From: Actinoalloteichus fjordicus
GTDB taxonomy: Bacteria; Actinomycetota; Actinomycetes; Mycobacteriales; Pseudonocardiaceae
DNA length: 64,000 nt
Direction: 5' to 3'
Assembly: GCF_001941625.1 (NCBI RefSeq)
Contig: NZ_CP016076.1
Span: forward strand, 2,666,001 to 2,730,000
Shown in pieces: positions 17,049 through 28,100 of this stretch (its first letter is position 1; the number at the start of each line of letters is the position of its first letter). Under the pieces are notes generated by a model that saw only the letters and a program-made list of their open reading frames with translations, did not search any database and was not told the DNA's origin. The position numbers were made by a program, and so were the translations under genes.

Positions 17049-18386
17049 TCAGGCGATGATGCGGATGGGGTCTTCGAGCAGTGCGGTGAGCTGCTGGAGG
17101 AAGACGGCCCCCACGGCGCCGTCGACGGCGCGGTGATCGGCCGACAGCGTGATCCGCATGATCTTGCGGACCTCGACCTTGTTCTTGCCCTCCTCGCGCA
17201 GCCGCAGCTCGTCGCGTACCGAGCCGACCGCGAGGATCGCGGCCTCCGGCGGGTTGATCACGGCGGCGAACTCCTCGATGCCGAACATGCCGAGGTTGGA
17301 GATCGTGAAGGTGCCGCCGGTCATCTCGTCGGTCTTGAGCTTGCCCTCCCTGGCGCGGCCCGCCTTCTCCCTGGCCTCGCTCGCCAGCTCGGACACGCTC
17401 TTGCGGTCGGCGTCCCGCAGCACCGGCACGACGAGGCCGGACTCGATGGCCACCGCGATGCCCAGGTGGATCCGCTTGTGTTGAAGGATCTTGTCGCCCG
17501 CGAAGGAGACGTTCACCGTCGGGTTGGCCCGCAGCGCCGTGGCCACGGCCTTGACCAGCAGGTCGTTGATGCTGACCTTGGGACCGCCCGCCGCCTGCAC
17601 CCTGGCGGTGAGGTCGGCGCGGAAGGCCAGCAGCTCGGTGACGTCGACCGCGCTGGTGAGGTAGAAGTGCGGCGCCTGCTGCTTGCTCTCGGTGAGCCGC
17701 TTGGCCGCCACCCGCCGGATGTTGCTCAGCGGGATCTCCTCGACGTCCTCGGCGTCGGCCTGGACCTGGGGTTGCGGCTTCGCCGGGGCGGACGCGGTCG
17801 CAGGCTTCTCCTCGGCCGGGGCGGCGTCGGCGGCCCGCTTGGCGGCGACGGCGGCGTCCACGTCGGCCCGGATGATCCGGCCACGCGGGCCGCTGCCCGC
17901 CACGGAGTCCAGGTCGATGCCTGCCTCCCTGGCGATCTTCCTGGCCAGCGGCGAGGAACGGGGCCGGGAGCCCGCCTCGGCGGGCGCCGCGTCGGTCGAC
18001 TCGGCCTGCTGGCCGGCGGGGGAGGCGGGGGAGCCCTCGGCCTCGGCTGCGGCGTCCGCCTGCTGGGTGGACTCGGCGGCAGGCTCGGGAGCCGCCTCGG
18101 TGCTCGGCTCGGCGGCGGGCGCGGCGGGCGCGGCGGCCGACGCGGAGCCGGAGCCGTCGCCGAGCAGCCCGATGGCCGCACCGATCGGCACCAGTTCGCC
18201 GGCAGGCACCAGGATCTTCTCCAGCACGCCGTCGTCGTAGGCCTCCAGCTCCATGACGGCCTTGTCGGTCTCGATCTCGGCGACGACGTCGCCTCGGCTG
18301 ATCGTGTCTCCCTCCTGTTTCAACCAGGCGGAGATCACGCCCTCCTCCATGGTGTCGGAGAGCCGTGGCATCTGAATCTCAGTCAT
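17049..18386 (-). CDS. pdhC: Dihydrolipoamide acetyltransferase, pyruvate dehydrogenase E2
   Basis: The 445-residue protein has one lipoyl domain (residues 1-80, lipoyl Lys42 in ETDKAVMELEA), an Ala/Pro/Glu-rich linker, an E1/E3-binding domain (SSPLARKIAREAG ... GSGPRGRIIRADV), and the catalytic domain. The active-site motif HRAVDG is at 418-423. It transfers the acyl group to CoA. The ATG at 18386 has GAGGAAG upstream. It lies 25 bases after the E1beta stop, at the end of the operon, and is followed by a strong terminator. A branched-chain 2-oxoacid complex is the alternative; the E1 sequences favour pyruvate. Confidence 0.93.
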   Translation of the reverse strand: MTEIQMPRLSDTMEEGVISAWLKQEGDTISRGDVVAEIETDKAVMELEAYDDGVLEKILVPAGELVPIGAAIGLLGDGSGSASAAAPAAPAAEPSTEAAPEPAAESTQQADAAAEAEGSPASPAGQQAESTDAAPAEAGSRPRSSPLARKIAREAGIDLDSVAGSGPRGRIIRADVDAAVAAKRAADAAPAEEKPATASAPAKPQPQVQADAEDVEEIPLSNIRRVAAKRLTESKQQAPHFYLTSAVDVTELLAFRADLTARVQAAGGPKVSINDLLVKAVATALRANPTVNVSFAGDKILQHKRIHLGIAVAIESGLVVPVLRDADRKSVSELASEAREKAGRAREGKLKTDEMTGGTFTISNLGMFGIEEFAAVINPPEAAILAVGSVRDELRLREEGKNKVEVRKIMRITLSADHRAVDGAVGAVFLQQLTALLEDPIRIIA

Positions 18387-18411
18387 GTTCTTCCTCGGCG
18401 AAGGCTGGCGA

Positions 18412-19404
18412 TCAGCGGCGGCGGCCGACCGCGTCCAGGGTCTCGTGGACTGCGGTGGTCAGGGACTCGGCGGAGGGCAGTGCGGCCCGTTCCAGCGGCT
18501 TGGCATAGGGCAGCGGCACCTCGGCTGCGGCGACCCGGCGCACCGGGGCGTCCAGGTAGTCGAAGGCGCCGTCGGAGATCGTCGCGGCGATCTCCGCGCC
18601 GATGCCGTAGGTCAGCCAGTCGTCCTCGGCCACGACGGCACAGCCTGTCTTGCGGACCGAGGCCACGATCGTCTCGCGGTCCAGCGGGCGCAGGCTGCGC
18701 AGGTCGATGACCTCGGCGGAGATCCCCTGCTCGGCGAGCTGCTCGGCGACCTGCGTCGCCACCACGGCCATCCGGGAGTACCCGATGATCGTGATGTCGG
18801 TGCCCTCGCGGGTCACCGCTGCCTTGCCGATCTCGGCCGGCTCGACCTCGTCGGGGACCTCGCCCTTGGTGTTGTAGAGCGCGAGGTTCTCCAGGAACAG
18901 CACCGGGTCGTCGTCCCGGATCGCGGCCTTCATCAGGGCCCGCGCGTCGGCCGGGGTGCTCGGCGCGACGACCTTGAGACCGGGAACGAACGCGTAGTAG
19001 AGCTCGATGTTCTGCGAGTGCGTCGCGCCGAGCTGCTGACCGCCGCCGCCGGGCATCCGGATGACCATCGGGACGCTGTTCTGACCGCCGAACATGCCGT
19101 AGATCTTGGCGGCGTGGTTGACGATCTGATCCAGGGCGATCAGCGAGAAGTTGATGGTCATCAGCTCGACGACCGGCCGAAGGCCCAGCATCGCCGCGCC
19201 GATGGCCGCGCCGACGAAGCCCTCCTCGGCGATGGGGGTGTCGCGTACCCGCTTCTCGCCGAACTCGGCCAGCAGACCGGCCGTGATCTTGTACGAGCCT
19301 TCGAAGATGCCGATCTCCTCGCCGATGAGGAGCACGTCCTCATCGCGGAGCATCTCCGCGCGCAGCGTGTCGCGCAGCGCCTGACGGTAGGTGATGACGG
19401 CCAA
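18412..19404 (-). CDS. pdhB: Pyruvate dehydrogenase E1 component, beta subunit
   Basis: The 330-residue protein matches the transketolase-like beta subunit of 2-oxoacid dehydrogenases (VLLIGEEIGIFEGSYK, RVRDTPIAEEGFVGAAIGAA, GGGGQQLGATHSQNIE). It forms the heterotetramer with the alpha subunit and helps bind thiamine diphosphate. The start codon is TTG at 19404, supported by AGGAG 8 bases upstream and by the family's usual N-terminus. It lies 87 bases after the E1alpha stop. Confidence 0.93.
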   Translation of the reverse strand: MAVITYRQALRDTLRAEMLRDEDVLLIGEEIGIFEGSYKITAGLLAEFGEKRVRDTPIAEEGFVGAAIGAAMLGLRPVVELMTINFSLIALDQIVNHAAKIYGMFGGQNSVPMVIRMPGGGGQQLGATHSQNIELYYAFVPGLKVVAPSTPADARALMKAAIRDDDPVLFLENLALYNTKGEVPDEVEPAEIGKAAVTREGTDITIIGYSRMAVVATQVAEQLAEQGISAEVIDLRSLRPLDRETIVASVRKTGCAVVAEDDWLTYGIGAEIAATISDGAFDYLDAPVRRVAAAEVPLPYAKPLERAALPSAESLTTAVHETLDAVGRRR

Positions 19405-19491
19405 GGGATTTCTCCTGGGATGTCCTCGTGACCGGTTCCGCCGGGTGAGGCGGGCCGATCAGCGATGCCGGTGGTGGGGAGCCGCTTGCGA

Positions 19492-20613
19492 TCAGAACAG
19501 CGGATCGGCGGGCAGGCGGCGGTCCTCGCCCGCCACCGGAGTGGCGTAGGTGTAGTCGAACAGCGTCGAGGGGTCGGGGTGCGGGCTCTCGTCGGCGAAG
19601 GCCACCGCGGCGTCCGCCTCGGCCTGGGCCTGCCGGTCGATCTCCTCGGCGCCCTCCTCGTCGAGCAGGCCCGCCGCGATCAGTTGAGCCCGGAACTGCA
19701 CCACCGGGTCGGCCGCCCGAGCCGCTTCGACCGACTCCTCGCTGCGGTACTTCGCCGGGTCCACCACCGAGTGGCCCTTGAGCCGGTGGCTGACCGCTTC
19801 CAGCAACGCGGGCGCCCCGGTCTCCCTGGCCCGCTCCACCAGCCTGCTCGCCGCCTCGCGAACCGCGAGGACGTCGTTGCCGTCCACCCGCTCGCCGTGC
19901 ATCCGGTAGGCCGACGCACGCTTGTGCAGTTCGGGCTCGGCCGAGGACTTCTCCACCGTCGTGCCCATGCCGAGGTAGTTGTTGATCACCACGAAGACCA
20001 CCGGCAGGTTCCACAGCGCCGCGATGTTCAGCGACTCGTGGAAGGCGCCGATGTTGGTGGTCCCGTCGCCCATCTGGCACATGACGACCTCGTCGCCGCC
20101 CCGGTAGTCGATCGCCAGGGCTGCACCGGTGGCGAGGGGAAGCTGGCCGCCGACGATGCCGTAGCCGCCGAGCAGCCGAGCCTGGGCGTCGAACATGTGC
20201 ATCGAGCCGCCCCAGCCCTTGGACGTGCCCGTCGTGCGGCCGTACAGCTCCGCCATCACGCGGCCGGGCTCGATGCCCTTGCCCAGTGCATAGCCGTGCT
20301 CGCGGTAGTTCGTGAAGAGGTAGTCGGTCGGTCGCAGCGCCGTCATGAGTCCGACGACGGTGGCCTCCTCGCCCAGGTTGAGGTGGCAGTAGCCGCCGAT
20401 CTTGGCCTGGGTGTAGCCCTGTGCGGCCCGCTCCTCGAACCGGCGGATCAGCGTCATCTGACGCAGATAGTCGCGCAGCACCTCGGGGGACTCGCCCGCG
20501 AACGGCTCGGCGGGCGCAGCGGTCTCCTGCGCGTCCTTGCCTCGGGAACGGCTGCCGCGAGCCTTGGCACCGGCGCGCGTCGCCGACCCCCTGCGGGTGG
20601 TCGTCTCTGCCAT
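19492..20613 (-). CDS. pdhA: Pyruvate dehydrogenase E1 component, alpha subunit
   Basis: The 373-residue protein carries the thiamine diphosphate motif from GDGTTNIG to INN (about residues 205-235) and the phospho-loop-like YRMHGERVDGND segment. An Arg/Lys-rich N-terminal tail of about 45 residues precedes the family core. The ATG at 20613 has GAGAGGAG 7 bases upstream; the frame is open further but non-coding. It is the first gene of the E1alpha-E1beta-E2 operon, which converts pyruvate to acetyl-CoA. No E3 (lipoamide dehydrogenase) gene is in the window. Confidence 0.93.
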   Translation of the reverse strand: MAETTTRRGSATRAGAKARGSRSRGKDAQETAAPAEPFAGESPEVLRDYLRQMTLIRRFEERAAQGYTQAKIGGYCHLNLGEEATVVGLMTALRPTDYLFTNYREHGYALGKGIEPGRVMAELYGRTTGTSKGWGGSMHMFDAQARLLGGYGIVGGQLPLATGAALAIDYRGGDEVVMCQMGDGTTNIGAFHESLNIAALWNLPVVFVVINNYLGMGTTVEKSSAEPELHKRASAYRMHGERVDGNDVLAVREAASRLVERARETGAPALLEAVSHRLKGHSVVDPAKYRSEESVEAARAADPVVQFRAQLIAAGLLDEEGAEEIDRQAQAEADAAVAFADESPHPDPSTLFDYTYATPVAGEDRRLPADPLF

Positions 20614-21098
20614 CACTGATCTCCTCTCAAGAGGTCGAGCAGGCCGCCTGAGCGGTCTCTCCTGCACGCACTCCGCGAGCGACTGTCGTCGGCGGACCGG
20701 TGTGGGCAGGCCGGTCCGCCGAGGTCCGCGTGCGACGGACTGCCGCCACACGGTGTGCTGAGGTGAGGATTCGGACCCGCCGTCGCTGCTCGTCGCCTGC
20801 CCTGGCGACGAGACGGCAGGCGCGGACCCGGAGCGGACTGCTCCGTCGCGCGGCCGTCCGAGCGACGGTCGGACCCCTGCACCTCGATGTGCTCCTTCGT
20901 ACTGCCCTCGCCGCGTCGGGGCAGCATGACGCCCGACGGGTCTCACGGAGAGTGTCGTGACCGGGACCACGTTCGCGCCATGCCTGGCCGCCCAGACCTG
21001 AAGGCTTCGAACTGGGCGGTGCGCCCAATCGGGTGATGCCCGCGAACGGGTCAGGGGCGGATCGTCCCGCGCGGGTGCCGGTCGGGGAGGGCTTCGAT

Positions 21099-21141
21099 GC
21101 CCAGTGCCGCGATGCCCAGTGCCCAGTGCCCAGTGCCCAGT
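21099..21141 (+). repeat. Heptanucleotide array (GCCCAGT)
   Basis: Four tandem GCCCAGT units lie at 21114-21141, with a fifth at 21099-21105 separated by 8 bases. They are in the 636-base gap between the E1alpha and MerR genes, in which no gene was recognised. The E1alpha promoter should lie between 20614 and about 20800. Confidence 0.9.
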
Positions 21142-21249
21142 GCTCCCAGCCAGGGGTCGGATGTCCGGGACGGGGAGGTGCGCTCCATGTTCCGTGCCCC
21201 GGCGGCGTGCCGAGCTGACCCGGCGGGCCGGCCAGGCCGCTCGGCAGAC

Positions 21250-21633
21250 CTACCGCCGGGACCGAGTCGCAGTCGGGGTCGGCTCCGCGCCGGCCGCCGC
21301 GAGCTGGGCGCTGAGACTCTTCTGGACGTCGTGCAGCCGGTGCAGTCGGGTCCGGACGGCGGCCAGCCGCCGTTCGTACACGTCCACCGCCTCGGCGCAC
21401 GGCGGGATGTTCACCAGGTCCACGGCCAGGCAGGGGCCGAACTGCCGGACGTCCTCCGAACGCAGCCCGATGTCCAGCAGATGGCGCACGTTGCGGACGC
21501 GGATCACCGCAGCCACGTCGTAGTCTCGGTAGCCGTTCTCCCGGCGCGTCGAGGACAACAGCCCCTGCTGCTCGTAGTAGCGCAGCGCCCGCGCGGTGGT
21601 CCCGGTCCGCCGCGCCAGTTCGCCGATGCGCAT
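21250..21633 (-). CDS. MerR-family transcriptional regulator
   Basis: The 127-residue protein has an N-terminal winged helix (MRIGELARRTGTTARALRYYEQQGLL) and a coiled-coil dimer helix at about 85-115, with a short C-terminal tail. One Cys in FGPCLAV and one in PPCAEAV lie in the region where metal- or thiol-sensing MerR proteins bind ligand, though no standard metal motif is present. The ATG at 21633 fits the family start. The target is unknown; it is transcribed in the same direction as the pdh operon but over 600 bases upstream of it. Confidence 0.88.
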   Translation of the reverse strand: MRIGELARRTGTTARALRYYEQQGLLSSTRRENGYRDYDVAAVIRVRNVRHLLDIGLRSEDVRQFGPCLAVDLVNIPPCAEAVDVYERRLAAVRTRLHRLHDVQKSLSAQLAAAGAEPTPTATRSRR

Positions 21634-21895
21634 CTGTTCGCCTCCGTCGCGTCCGCGCGGCGCCGTGCTCGACCTGCGCGCCGCAGTGGCCTTCGGTTCG
21701 TCGCGGGGTCGCCCGTCCCGTCCTCGCGTCGCGATCGGCGACGACTGCGCCGGGCCTCCACCGAGATGCCGAGTCCGGTGCCGCAGCGCCGTCCGACGTC
21801 GATTCCACCATCCCCGGCACACCGTGTCGCTCGCGCCCCGGTGGCGGCGCGAAGTCGGACGTGGTCGAGCCGGACGGGTGAGCCGAGCTGCGGGG

Positions 21896-23101
21896 TCAGG
21901 ACCGGCCGGTGTCGGACAGCGCCAGGGCGGCCAGGGCCAGCGAGAGCGTGACGTGCGCGCGATGCCCGTGCAGCGACCGGCCGATCAGCGTGCTGATCCG
22001 TTGGAGTCGGTTCAGCACCGTGTTGCGGTGGCAGTGCAGCCGCACGGCGGCGTTCGCGGCTGAACAGTCCTCCTCCAGCCAGCAGGCCAGGGTGCCCAGC
22101 AGCATGTCGCGCTCCCGCTTCGGCAGCTCCAGCACCGGGCCGAACTGGGAGTCCACCAGCCTGCGGGCGAGATCGGGTGCCTGCACCAGCAGCGCCTCCG
22201 GGAACCGTTCTGCCAGGGAGAACAGGCCCGTCTCGCCGGGCGGGGCGGTGCCGAGGGTGGTCAGGGCGAGCTGATGACCGGTGCCCAGCTCGGCGAGGCC
22301 CGCCACGGCGGGTGAGGCGGCGACCCGTCCGCGCGCCAGGGGGCGGAGCCGGTCGAGCGCCAGCTCCTCGTCCCGTCGTTCCAGCGCGACGAGACCGACG
22401 AGGGTGTCGGCCCGTACCTGCCACACCGAGCGCAGATGCAGCGAATCCAGCGCCTGCTTCTGGCCCCGCAGCGCGAAGCCGCCGTCGGTCCGCGCCTCGG
22501 CGACGATCACCAGATAACGGCCTCCGGTGGGCAGGTCCAGCTCCTTGGCCGTCCGCTGGGCGAACCCTGCGTCGCGGGCCTGGCCGTTGAGCAGGCCTTC
22601 CACCAGCGCGTGCCGCCGCTGCTCGTCGCTGCGCAGTCGTTCCAGCTCCGTATCGCGGTAGGAGGTCGACAGCCGCGAGGACAGTTCGTCGATCACCGTC
22701 CACATCGAGGTGGCCACCCGCAGCATGACGTCCGGCTCGGCCCCGTCGATCTGAGCCTGCTCGACCAGCGCCTCCCAGACGATCCGGCCGCCCAGCCGGA
22801 ACGTCCGCAGCATCGCCGCCAGCGGGACGCCCTGTTCGGCGCGGTCCCGGCCGATGGCGGTGGCCACGTCGTCCTCGGCCGACTCGACCTCGCCGCACAG
22901 CACCCGCAGCACCTGGCCGAGATAGCGACGGCAGCCGTCGCGGAGGTCGTCGCGCGGCACCGGACGATAGTCGGTCCAGTCCGGGTTGTCGGTGAAGATG
23001 GCCGCGAGCAGCCGTTCGGTCAGGACCGGGACGTCGGCGAGGCGAGTCTGGGCCAGCGAACGGGTGATCTGTTCGACGGAGTCGGCGGCGGGGGCGGGCA
23101 C
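21896..23101 (-). CDS. PucR/CdaR-type transcriptional regulator
   Basis: The 401-residue protein ends in a PucR-type helix-turn-helix (AANAAVRLHCHRNTVLNRLQRIS), preceded by a GGDEF-like middle region (RYLVIVAEAR ... VRADTLVGLVALER) and a helical N-terminal domain (residues 1-160). Such regulators in actinomycetes usually activate genes for nitrogen or aromatic metabolism in response to a small molecule. The GTG start at 23101 has AGGAGG 11 bases upstream. It is divergent from the ABC exporter at 23164, which is a possible target. Confidence 0.85.
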   Translation of the reverse strand: MPAPAADSVEQITRSLAQTRLADVPVLTERLLAAIFTDNPDWTDYRPVPRDDLRDGCRRYLGQVLRVLCGEVESAEDDVATAIGRDRAEQGVPLAAMLRTFRLGGRIVWEALVEQAQIDGAEPDVMLRVATSMWTVIDELSSRLSTSYRDTELERLRSDEQRRHALVEGLLNGQARDAGFAQRTAKELDLPTGGRYLVIVAEARTDGGFALRGQKQALDSLHLRSVWQVRADTLVGLVALERRDEELALDRLRPLARGRVAASPAVAGLAELGTGHQLALTTLGTAPPGETGLFSLAERFPEALLVQAPDLARRLVDSQFGPVLELPKRERDMLLGTLACWLEEDCSAANAAVRLHCHRNTVLNRLQRISTLIGRSLHGHRAHVTLSLALAALALSDTGRS

Positions 23102-23163
23102 TCCTCGACGCTACCTCCTCGCTCAGGAGCGGCCGTCGACCTCGGCTCTGCGATCATCGCCGG

Positions 23164-24185
23164 ATGATGCGACTGCGACAGGTGGGGGTGCGCCACCCAC
23201 GCGGTCGACGAGTCCTCGTCGACGTCGAGCTGAGCGTCCCGCCCGGACGGATCATCGTGCTCCTCGGCGCCAACGGAGCGGGAAAGTCGACGTTGCTGCG
23301 GGTGGCGGCGGGCGTCACCCGACCCTCGCAGGGCACGGTGGTGGACCGGCCCTCGGCGATCGGCTACGTCCCGGACCGCTTCCCGGCCCGGCTGCGGCTG
23401 TCCACCACCGATTACCTGCGACATATGGCTGCGCTGCGGGGCGTCCGGCCCGTCGACGCCGCGCCACGCCATCGCGACCTGCTGACCGCCCTCGGGTTCG
23501 CCGGTGACGTCGCCGCCGCGATGTCGACCCTCTCCAAGGGCAATGCCCAGAAGGTCGCGCTCACCCAGGCACTGGCGAATCCGGTCGACCTGCTCGTCCT
23601 GGACGAGCCGTGGGCGGGTCTCGATCAGGCGGCCAGGACCGAGCTGAGCGCCCGGCTGTCGGCGGCGGCCGCCTCGGGCACCGCGGTGCTGCTCGCCGAT
23701 CACACCGCACGGCCACCGCACTGCCGGGCGCCTCGGCGGTCCGCCTGCGGGACGGGACGGTGTTCGAGGAGCCGCTCCCGAATGGCTCGGACGACGGCGT
23801 CCGGGAGTGGATGCGGGTCGAGCTGTCCTGTCCGCGTGATCCGACGCCGCTGCTGGCGGGGCTGCCCGCCCGGCCGGTGGACGAGGACCCGGTCGCGGTC
23901 ACGGGGGCGGTGGAGGAGCCGGCCGGCGTCCGGCTGTCCGCCGGAGTGCGCGAGGACGCGGGCTCTCGACTCGTGGTCGTGCAGGTCGCGGCGCCGTCCT
24001 GCGACGTCCTGCTGCTGCGGGCGCTGCATGCGGGCTGTTCGGTACGCGGTGTTCACCAGATGCCCGGCGGACGTCGCTCGACGGCCTGCGCCGCAGCCCC
24101 CGGCCCGGACCGAGGCAGTGACACCGAGGTGGCTCCAGCGGCTGGGGCGGCTCGAGAGGCGGAAGCGAAGGAGGAACCGACGTGA
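23164..24185 (+). pseudogene. ABC transporter ATP-binding protein gene split by a frameshift
   Basis: The first frame encodes an ABC ATPase with Walker A GANGAGKST, a variant signature LSKGNAQKV and Walker B LLVLDEPWAGLD, up to ADHT. From about 23706 the coding signal continues in the frame one base back (ASAVRLRDGTVFEEP and a further 140 residues) and stops at 24183-24185, overlapping the permease start by 4 bases (GTGA). The original frame runs on into an Arg/Cys-rich shadow. One base has therefore been lost, or the sequence has an error, between about 23700 and 23715. No slippery heptamer for programmed frameshifting was seen. Confidence 0.8.
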
Positions 24186-24844
24186 GGACCCTGGCCACCG
24201 TCCGGTACACCCTGGCCGACCTGCTGCGTTCTCAGCTCTTCCTGGCGCCGCTGCTGGTCTGCGCGGGGTCGCTGGCGGTGCTCTTCGGCGGTGACGCGGG
24301 GGCGCCACCCGGCCCGTGGGCCGCCTCGGTCCTGCTGCTCTACCCGGCGAGTGCCTGGCTCGCCGTCGCCGCCGCCAACGCCGAGGAACCCGTCCAGCGG
24401 AGTGTCACGGTGGTGGCGGCAGGCGGTCACGGACGGGTGCTGGCAGGCGTGCTCGGCGTCTGCGTACTGGTCGACCTGCTGCTCGTCGCCCTCGCGGTGT
24501 GCTGGCCGATCCTGACCGGCCGCTACTCGTATCCGCTCACCCTCGTCGGACTGGGCATCGCGGCTCATCTGGCCGCCGCGCTGGCGGGGACCGCCGTCGG
24601 CCTGTTGTGTGCTCGACCGGTGCTGAACCGGCCGGGCTGGACCGTCGCCGCGGCCTCGGGCGTCGTCCTGCTCACCGCGCTTGCCCCGTGGCTGCCGCCG
24701 GTCGGCACGACGGTGGCCAGACTCGGTGCCGCGTCGGCGACGGGCGGGTCGCCGTGGCCCGGCACGGCTCTCGACCTCGGGGTGGCCGTGCTGCTGCTCC
24801 TCGGGGCGGCCGCGACGACCCTGCGAGTGGCGCGACGACGCTGA
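24182..24844 (+). CDS. ABC-2-like membrane protein, partner of the ATPase
   Basis: The 220-residue protein has about six hydrophobic helices (for example LFLAPLLVCAGSLAVLFGG, VLLLYPASAWLAVAAA, LGVCVLVDLLLVALAVCW and GVAVLLLLGAAATT), consistent with an ABC exporter permease. The GTG start overlaps the ATPase stop, so the two are one operon. If the ATPase is truly broken, this permease lacks its motor. The cargo is unknown. The following 270 bases to the hrpA stop hold no gene. Confidence 0.75.
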   Translation: MRTLATVRYTLADLLRSQLFLAPLLVCAGSLAVLFGGDAGAPPGPWAASVLLLYPASAWLAVAAANAEEPVQRSVTVVAAGGHGRVLAGVLGVCVLVDLLLVALAVCWPILTGRYSYPLTLVGLGIAAHLAAALAGTAVGLLCARPVLNRPGWTVAAASGVVLLTALAPWLPPVGTTVARLGAASATGGSPWPGTALDLGVAVLLLLGAAATTLRVARRR

Positions 24845-25117
24845 CCACGGCGGCGTCGGCCACAACGGACGGGGCTCCCAGGGCCGTCGGCACGATCACA
24901 GCCGTTGTCGCCGGAAGCCGGAACGGGGCACCGGCTGTGTCGTCGTCGAGTCGCCATCGAACTCGGACGCCGGCTGCCACCCCTGAGCAGGGCGGTCGCC
25001 CGCCCGTCCGGACTTCGGCCGGCGGAGCAGACGCGGCCCGCGACGACGGCTCTGCCACCTGCGAGGACAGGTGTGCCACCGAGGGATCTCCGCAGCCGTG
25101 GGCCGGAATGCCCGCCG

Positions 25118-28100
25118 TCACGACTCCAGCTGTTCCAACGCCTTCATGATCCGCTTGTCCGACACCGGGAAGGCGGTCTTGATCGTCTGCGCGAAGTAGC
25201 TGAGCCGCAGCTCCTCGATCGCCCAGCGGACCTCCCGGAGCCCCTTGCCGGGCGACGCCGTCGCGGGCACTCTGGCCGCGAGCCGTTGATAGGCCTCGGT
25301 GACGACGGCGACCTTGGCCGTCCAGTCCTGGTCCCGCGCCGGGTTCTCCGGCAGCTTCTCCAGCCGTCGTGCGACCCCCCGCAGGTAGCGCACCACATGC
25401 GGGAGCCGCTGAGCGCCGACGGCGGTGACGAAGCCGGGGAACACCAGCCCGTCGAGCTGCGTGCGGATGTCGGCGATCGAGTCCTTCGGCGCGTGCCGGG
25501 CGACCTCCTTCAGCCGCAGTTCCACCGCGCGCCACTCGGTGAGGATCTCCTCGACCTTGCCCACCACGTCCGTCATCAGCGGAGGCAGCTCGGCACGCAC
25601 CTTGCTGCGCAGGGTCGCGAAGGCCGCCGTGGACCAGGCGGGACCGCCGTGCCTGGTGATCAGCCGGTCCGCCGCACACGACGCGCAGTCCGCCAGCAGG
25701 GCTCCCACTCCGCCGTGCGGATTGTGGGTCAGCGCCAGCTTCGTCTGGTTGCTCAACCTGCCCTGGATCAACTTGATCGGCGCCGGGGCGTTCAGCAGGA
25801 CCAGTCGTCGGGTCCCCGCCCACATCGCCTGTCGCTGCTCCGCCTCGGAGTCGAACAGCCGGACCGCCACCTCGTCGCCCTCGTCGACCAGCGCCGGATA
25901 GGAGGTCACCAGATAGCCGGCCTGCCGCGTGCGGTGCGTCTTGGCCAGGTCGCCGATGGTCCAGTCCCGCAGCCCCGACTGTTCCACGCCCTCCGCCGAG
26001 GCCGACAGGGTCGCCCGGAGTCTGGGGCGCAGTCGCTCGCGCAGCTGTGCCAGGTCGCGTCCCTCGGCAAGGGGCTGCTGTCGCTCGTCCACCACTCGGT
26101 AGGTGATCTTCAAGTGATCCGGCACGCGGTCGAGCTGCCAGGCGTCTCGAGGCACCACCACGCCCACCTGCCTGCGCAGCGCGTCCTCCAACGAGTCCAG
26201 CAGCGGCGCCTCACCGGCTCGCATCCGATGCAGCACCGCCGCCGCGCAGTCCGGCACCGGGACGACGTGCCTGCGCAGCGGCTTGGGCAGCGACCGCAGC
26301 AGCGACTCCACCAGCTCGGCACGCAGTCCGGGGATCTGCCAGTCGAAGCCCGTCTCCGTCACCTGGTTCAACACGGCGAGCGGGATGTGCACGGTCACGC
26401 CGTCCGCGTCGGTGCCCGGCTCGAACTGGTAGGTCAGCTTCAGCCGAAGGTCGCCCTGCGGCCAGCTGTCCGGGTAGTCGGCCTCGCCGATGCCTGCGGC
26501 CTGCTCGTTGACGAGCATCGACCGGTCGAAGGTCAGCAGATCGGGCTTGTCGTGCCTGGTCTTCTTCCACCAGGAGTCGAAGTGCCTGCCGGAGACGACG
26601 TCGGCGGGGATGCGCTGGTCGTAGAACTCGAACAGGGTCTCGTCGTCGACCAGGATGTCCCGGCGGCGAGCCCGATGCTCCAGGTCCTCGACCTCGGCGA
26701 GCAGCTCCCGGTTCTCGTGGAAGAACCGGTGGCGGGTCTCCCAGTCGCCTTCCACGAGGGCGTGTCGGATGAACAGGTCCCTGGAGGTCTCCGGATCGAT
26801 CCGTCCGAAGTTCACCTTGCGGCCTGCGACCAGTGGGATGCCGTAGAGCGTCACGCGTTCGAGCGCGATCACGGCGGCCTGCTTCTTCTCCCAGTGCGGC
26901 TCGCTGTAGCTGCGCCGCACCAGAGTGCCTGCCGCCTTCTCGATCCAGTCCGGCTCCACCCGGCCTGCGATGCGACCCCACAGCCGCGACGTCTCGACCA
27001 GCTCGGCCGCCATCACCCAACGCGGCGGCTTCTTGAACAGCGCCGAGCCGGGGAAGATCGCGAACTTGGCGTTTCGGGCGCCCAGGTACTCGTTCTTGTC
27101 GGTGTCCTTCAGCCCCACCTGGGAGAGCAGGCCCGTCAGCAGCGCCTGATGTACTCGATCGTGGTCGGCGGGCACGTCGTTGAGGGTCGTTCCCAGGGTC
27201 CTGGCCACCTGACGAAGCTGGCCGTAGACGTCCTGCCACTCACGGACGCGAAGGTAGTTCAGAAACTCGGTGCGGCACATCCGGCGGAACCGGCTGGAGG
27301 AGGACTCCTTCTGCTGTTCCTGCAGGTACTCCCACAGGTTCAGCAGGGACACGAAGTCGGAGTTCTTGTCGACGAACCGCGCGTGCTGCTCGGCCGCCGC
27401 CTGCTGCTTGTCCTCCGGTCTCTCTCTGGGGTCCTGGATGGACAGCGCGGCGGCGATCACCATCACCTCGCGAAGGCAGCCGTTGCGTTCGCCCTCCAAC
27501 ACCATCCGGCCCAGCCTGGGGTCCACCGGAAGCTGCGCGAGCCTGCGACCGAGCGGAGTGAGCCGCTTGCGCAGGTCGGTCTCGGCCGGGTCCAGTGCAC
27601 CGAGCTCCTGGAGGAGCTGCACGCCGTCGGCGATGTTGCGCCGGTCGGGCGGATCGACGAAGGGGAACGCCGCCACGTCGCCGAGTCCCAGCGCGCTCAT
27701 CTGCAGGATCACCGAGGCCAGATGGGTGCGCAGGATCTCGGGATCGGTGAACTCCGGACGGGCGAGGTAGTCCTCCTCCGAGTACAGCCGGATGCACACC
27801 CCCGCCGAGAGCCTGCCGCAGCGGCCCGACCGCTGGTTGGCCGACGCCTGCGAGATCGCCTCGATGGGGAGCCGCTGCACCTTCGTCCGCAGGCTGTACC
27901 GGGAGATCCTGGCGGTGCCGGGGTCGACGACGTACTTGATGCCCGGCACGGTCAGGGAGGTCTCGGCCACGTTGGTGGCCAGGACGATGCGCCGACCGGT
28001 GTGCGGCTGGAACACCCGGTGCTGCTCGCGGGCCGACAGCCGGGCGTAGAGCGGCACCACCTCGGTGTTGCGCAGCTCCTGTTTCTCCAGCGCGTCGGCG

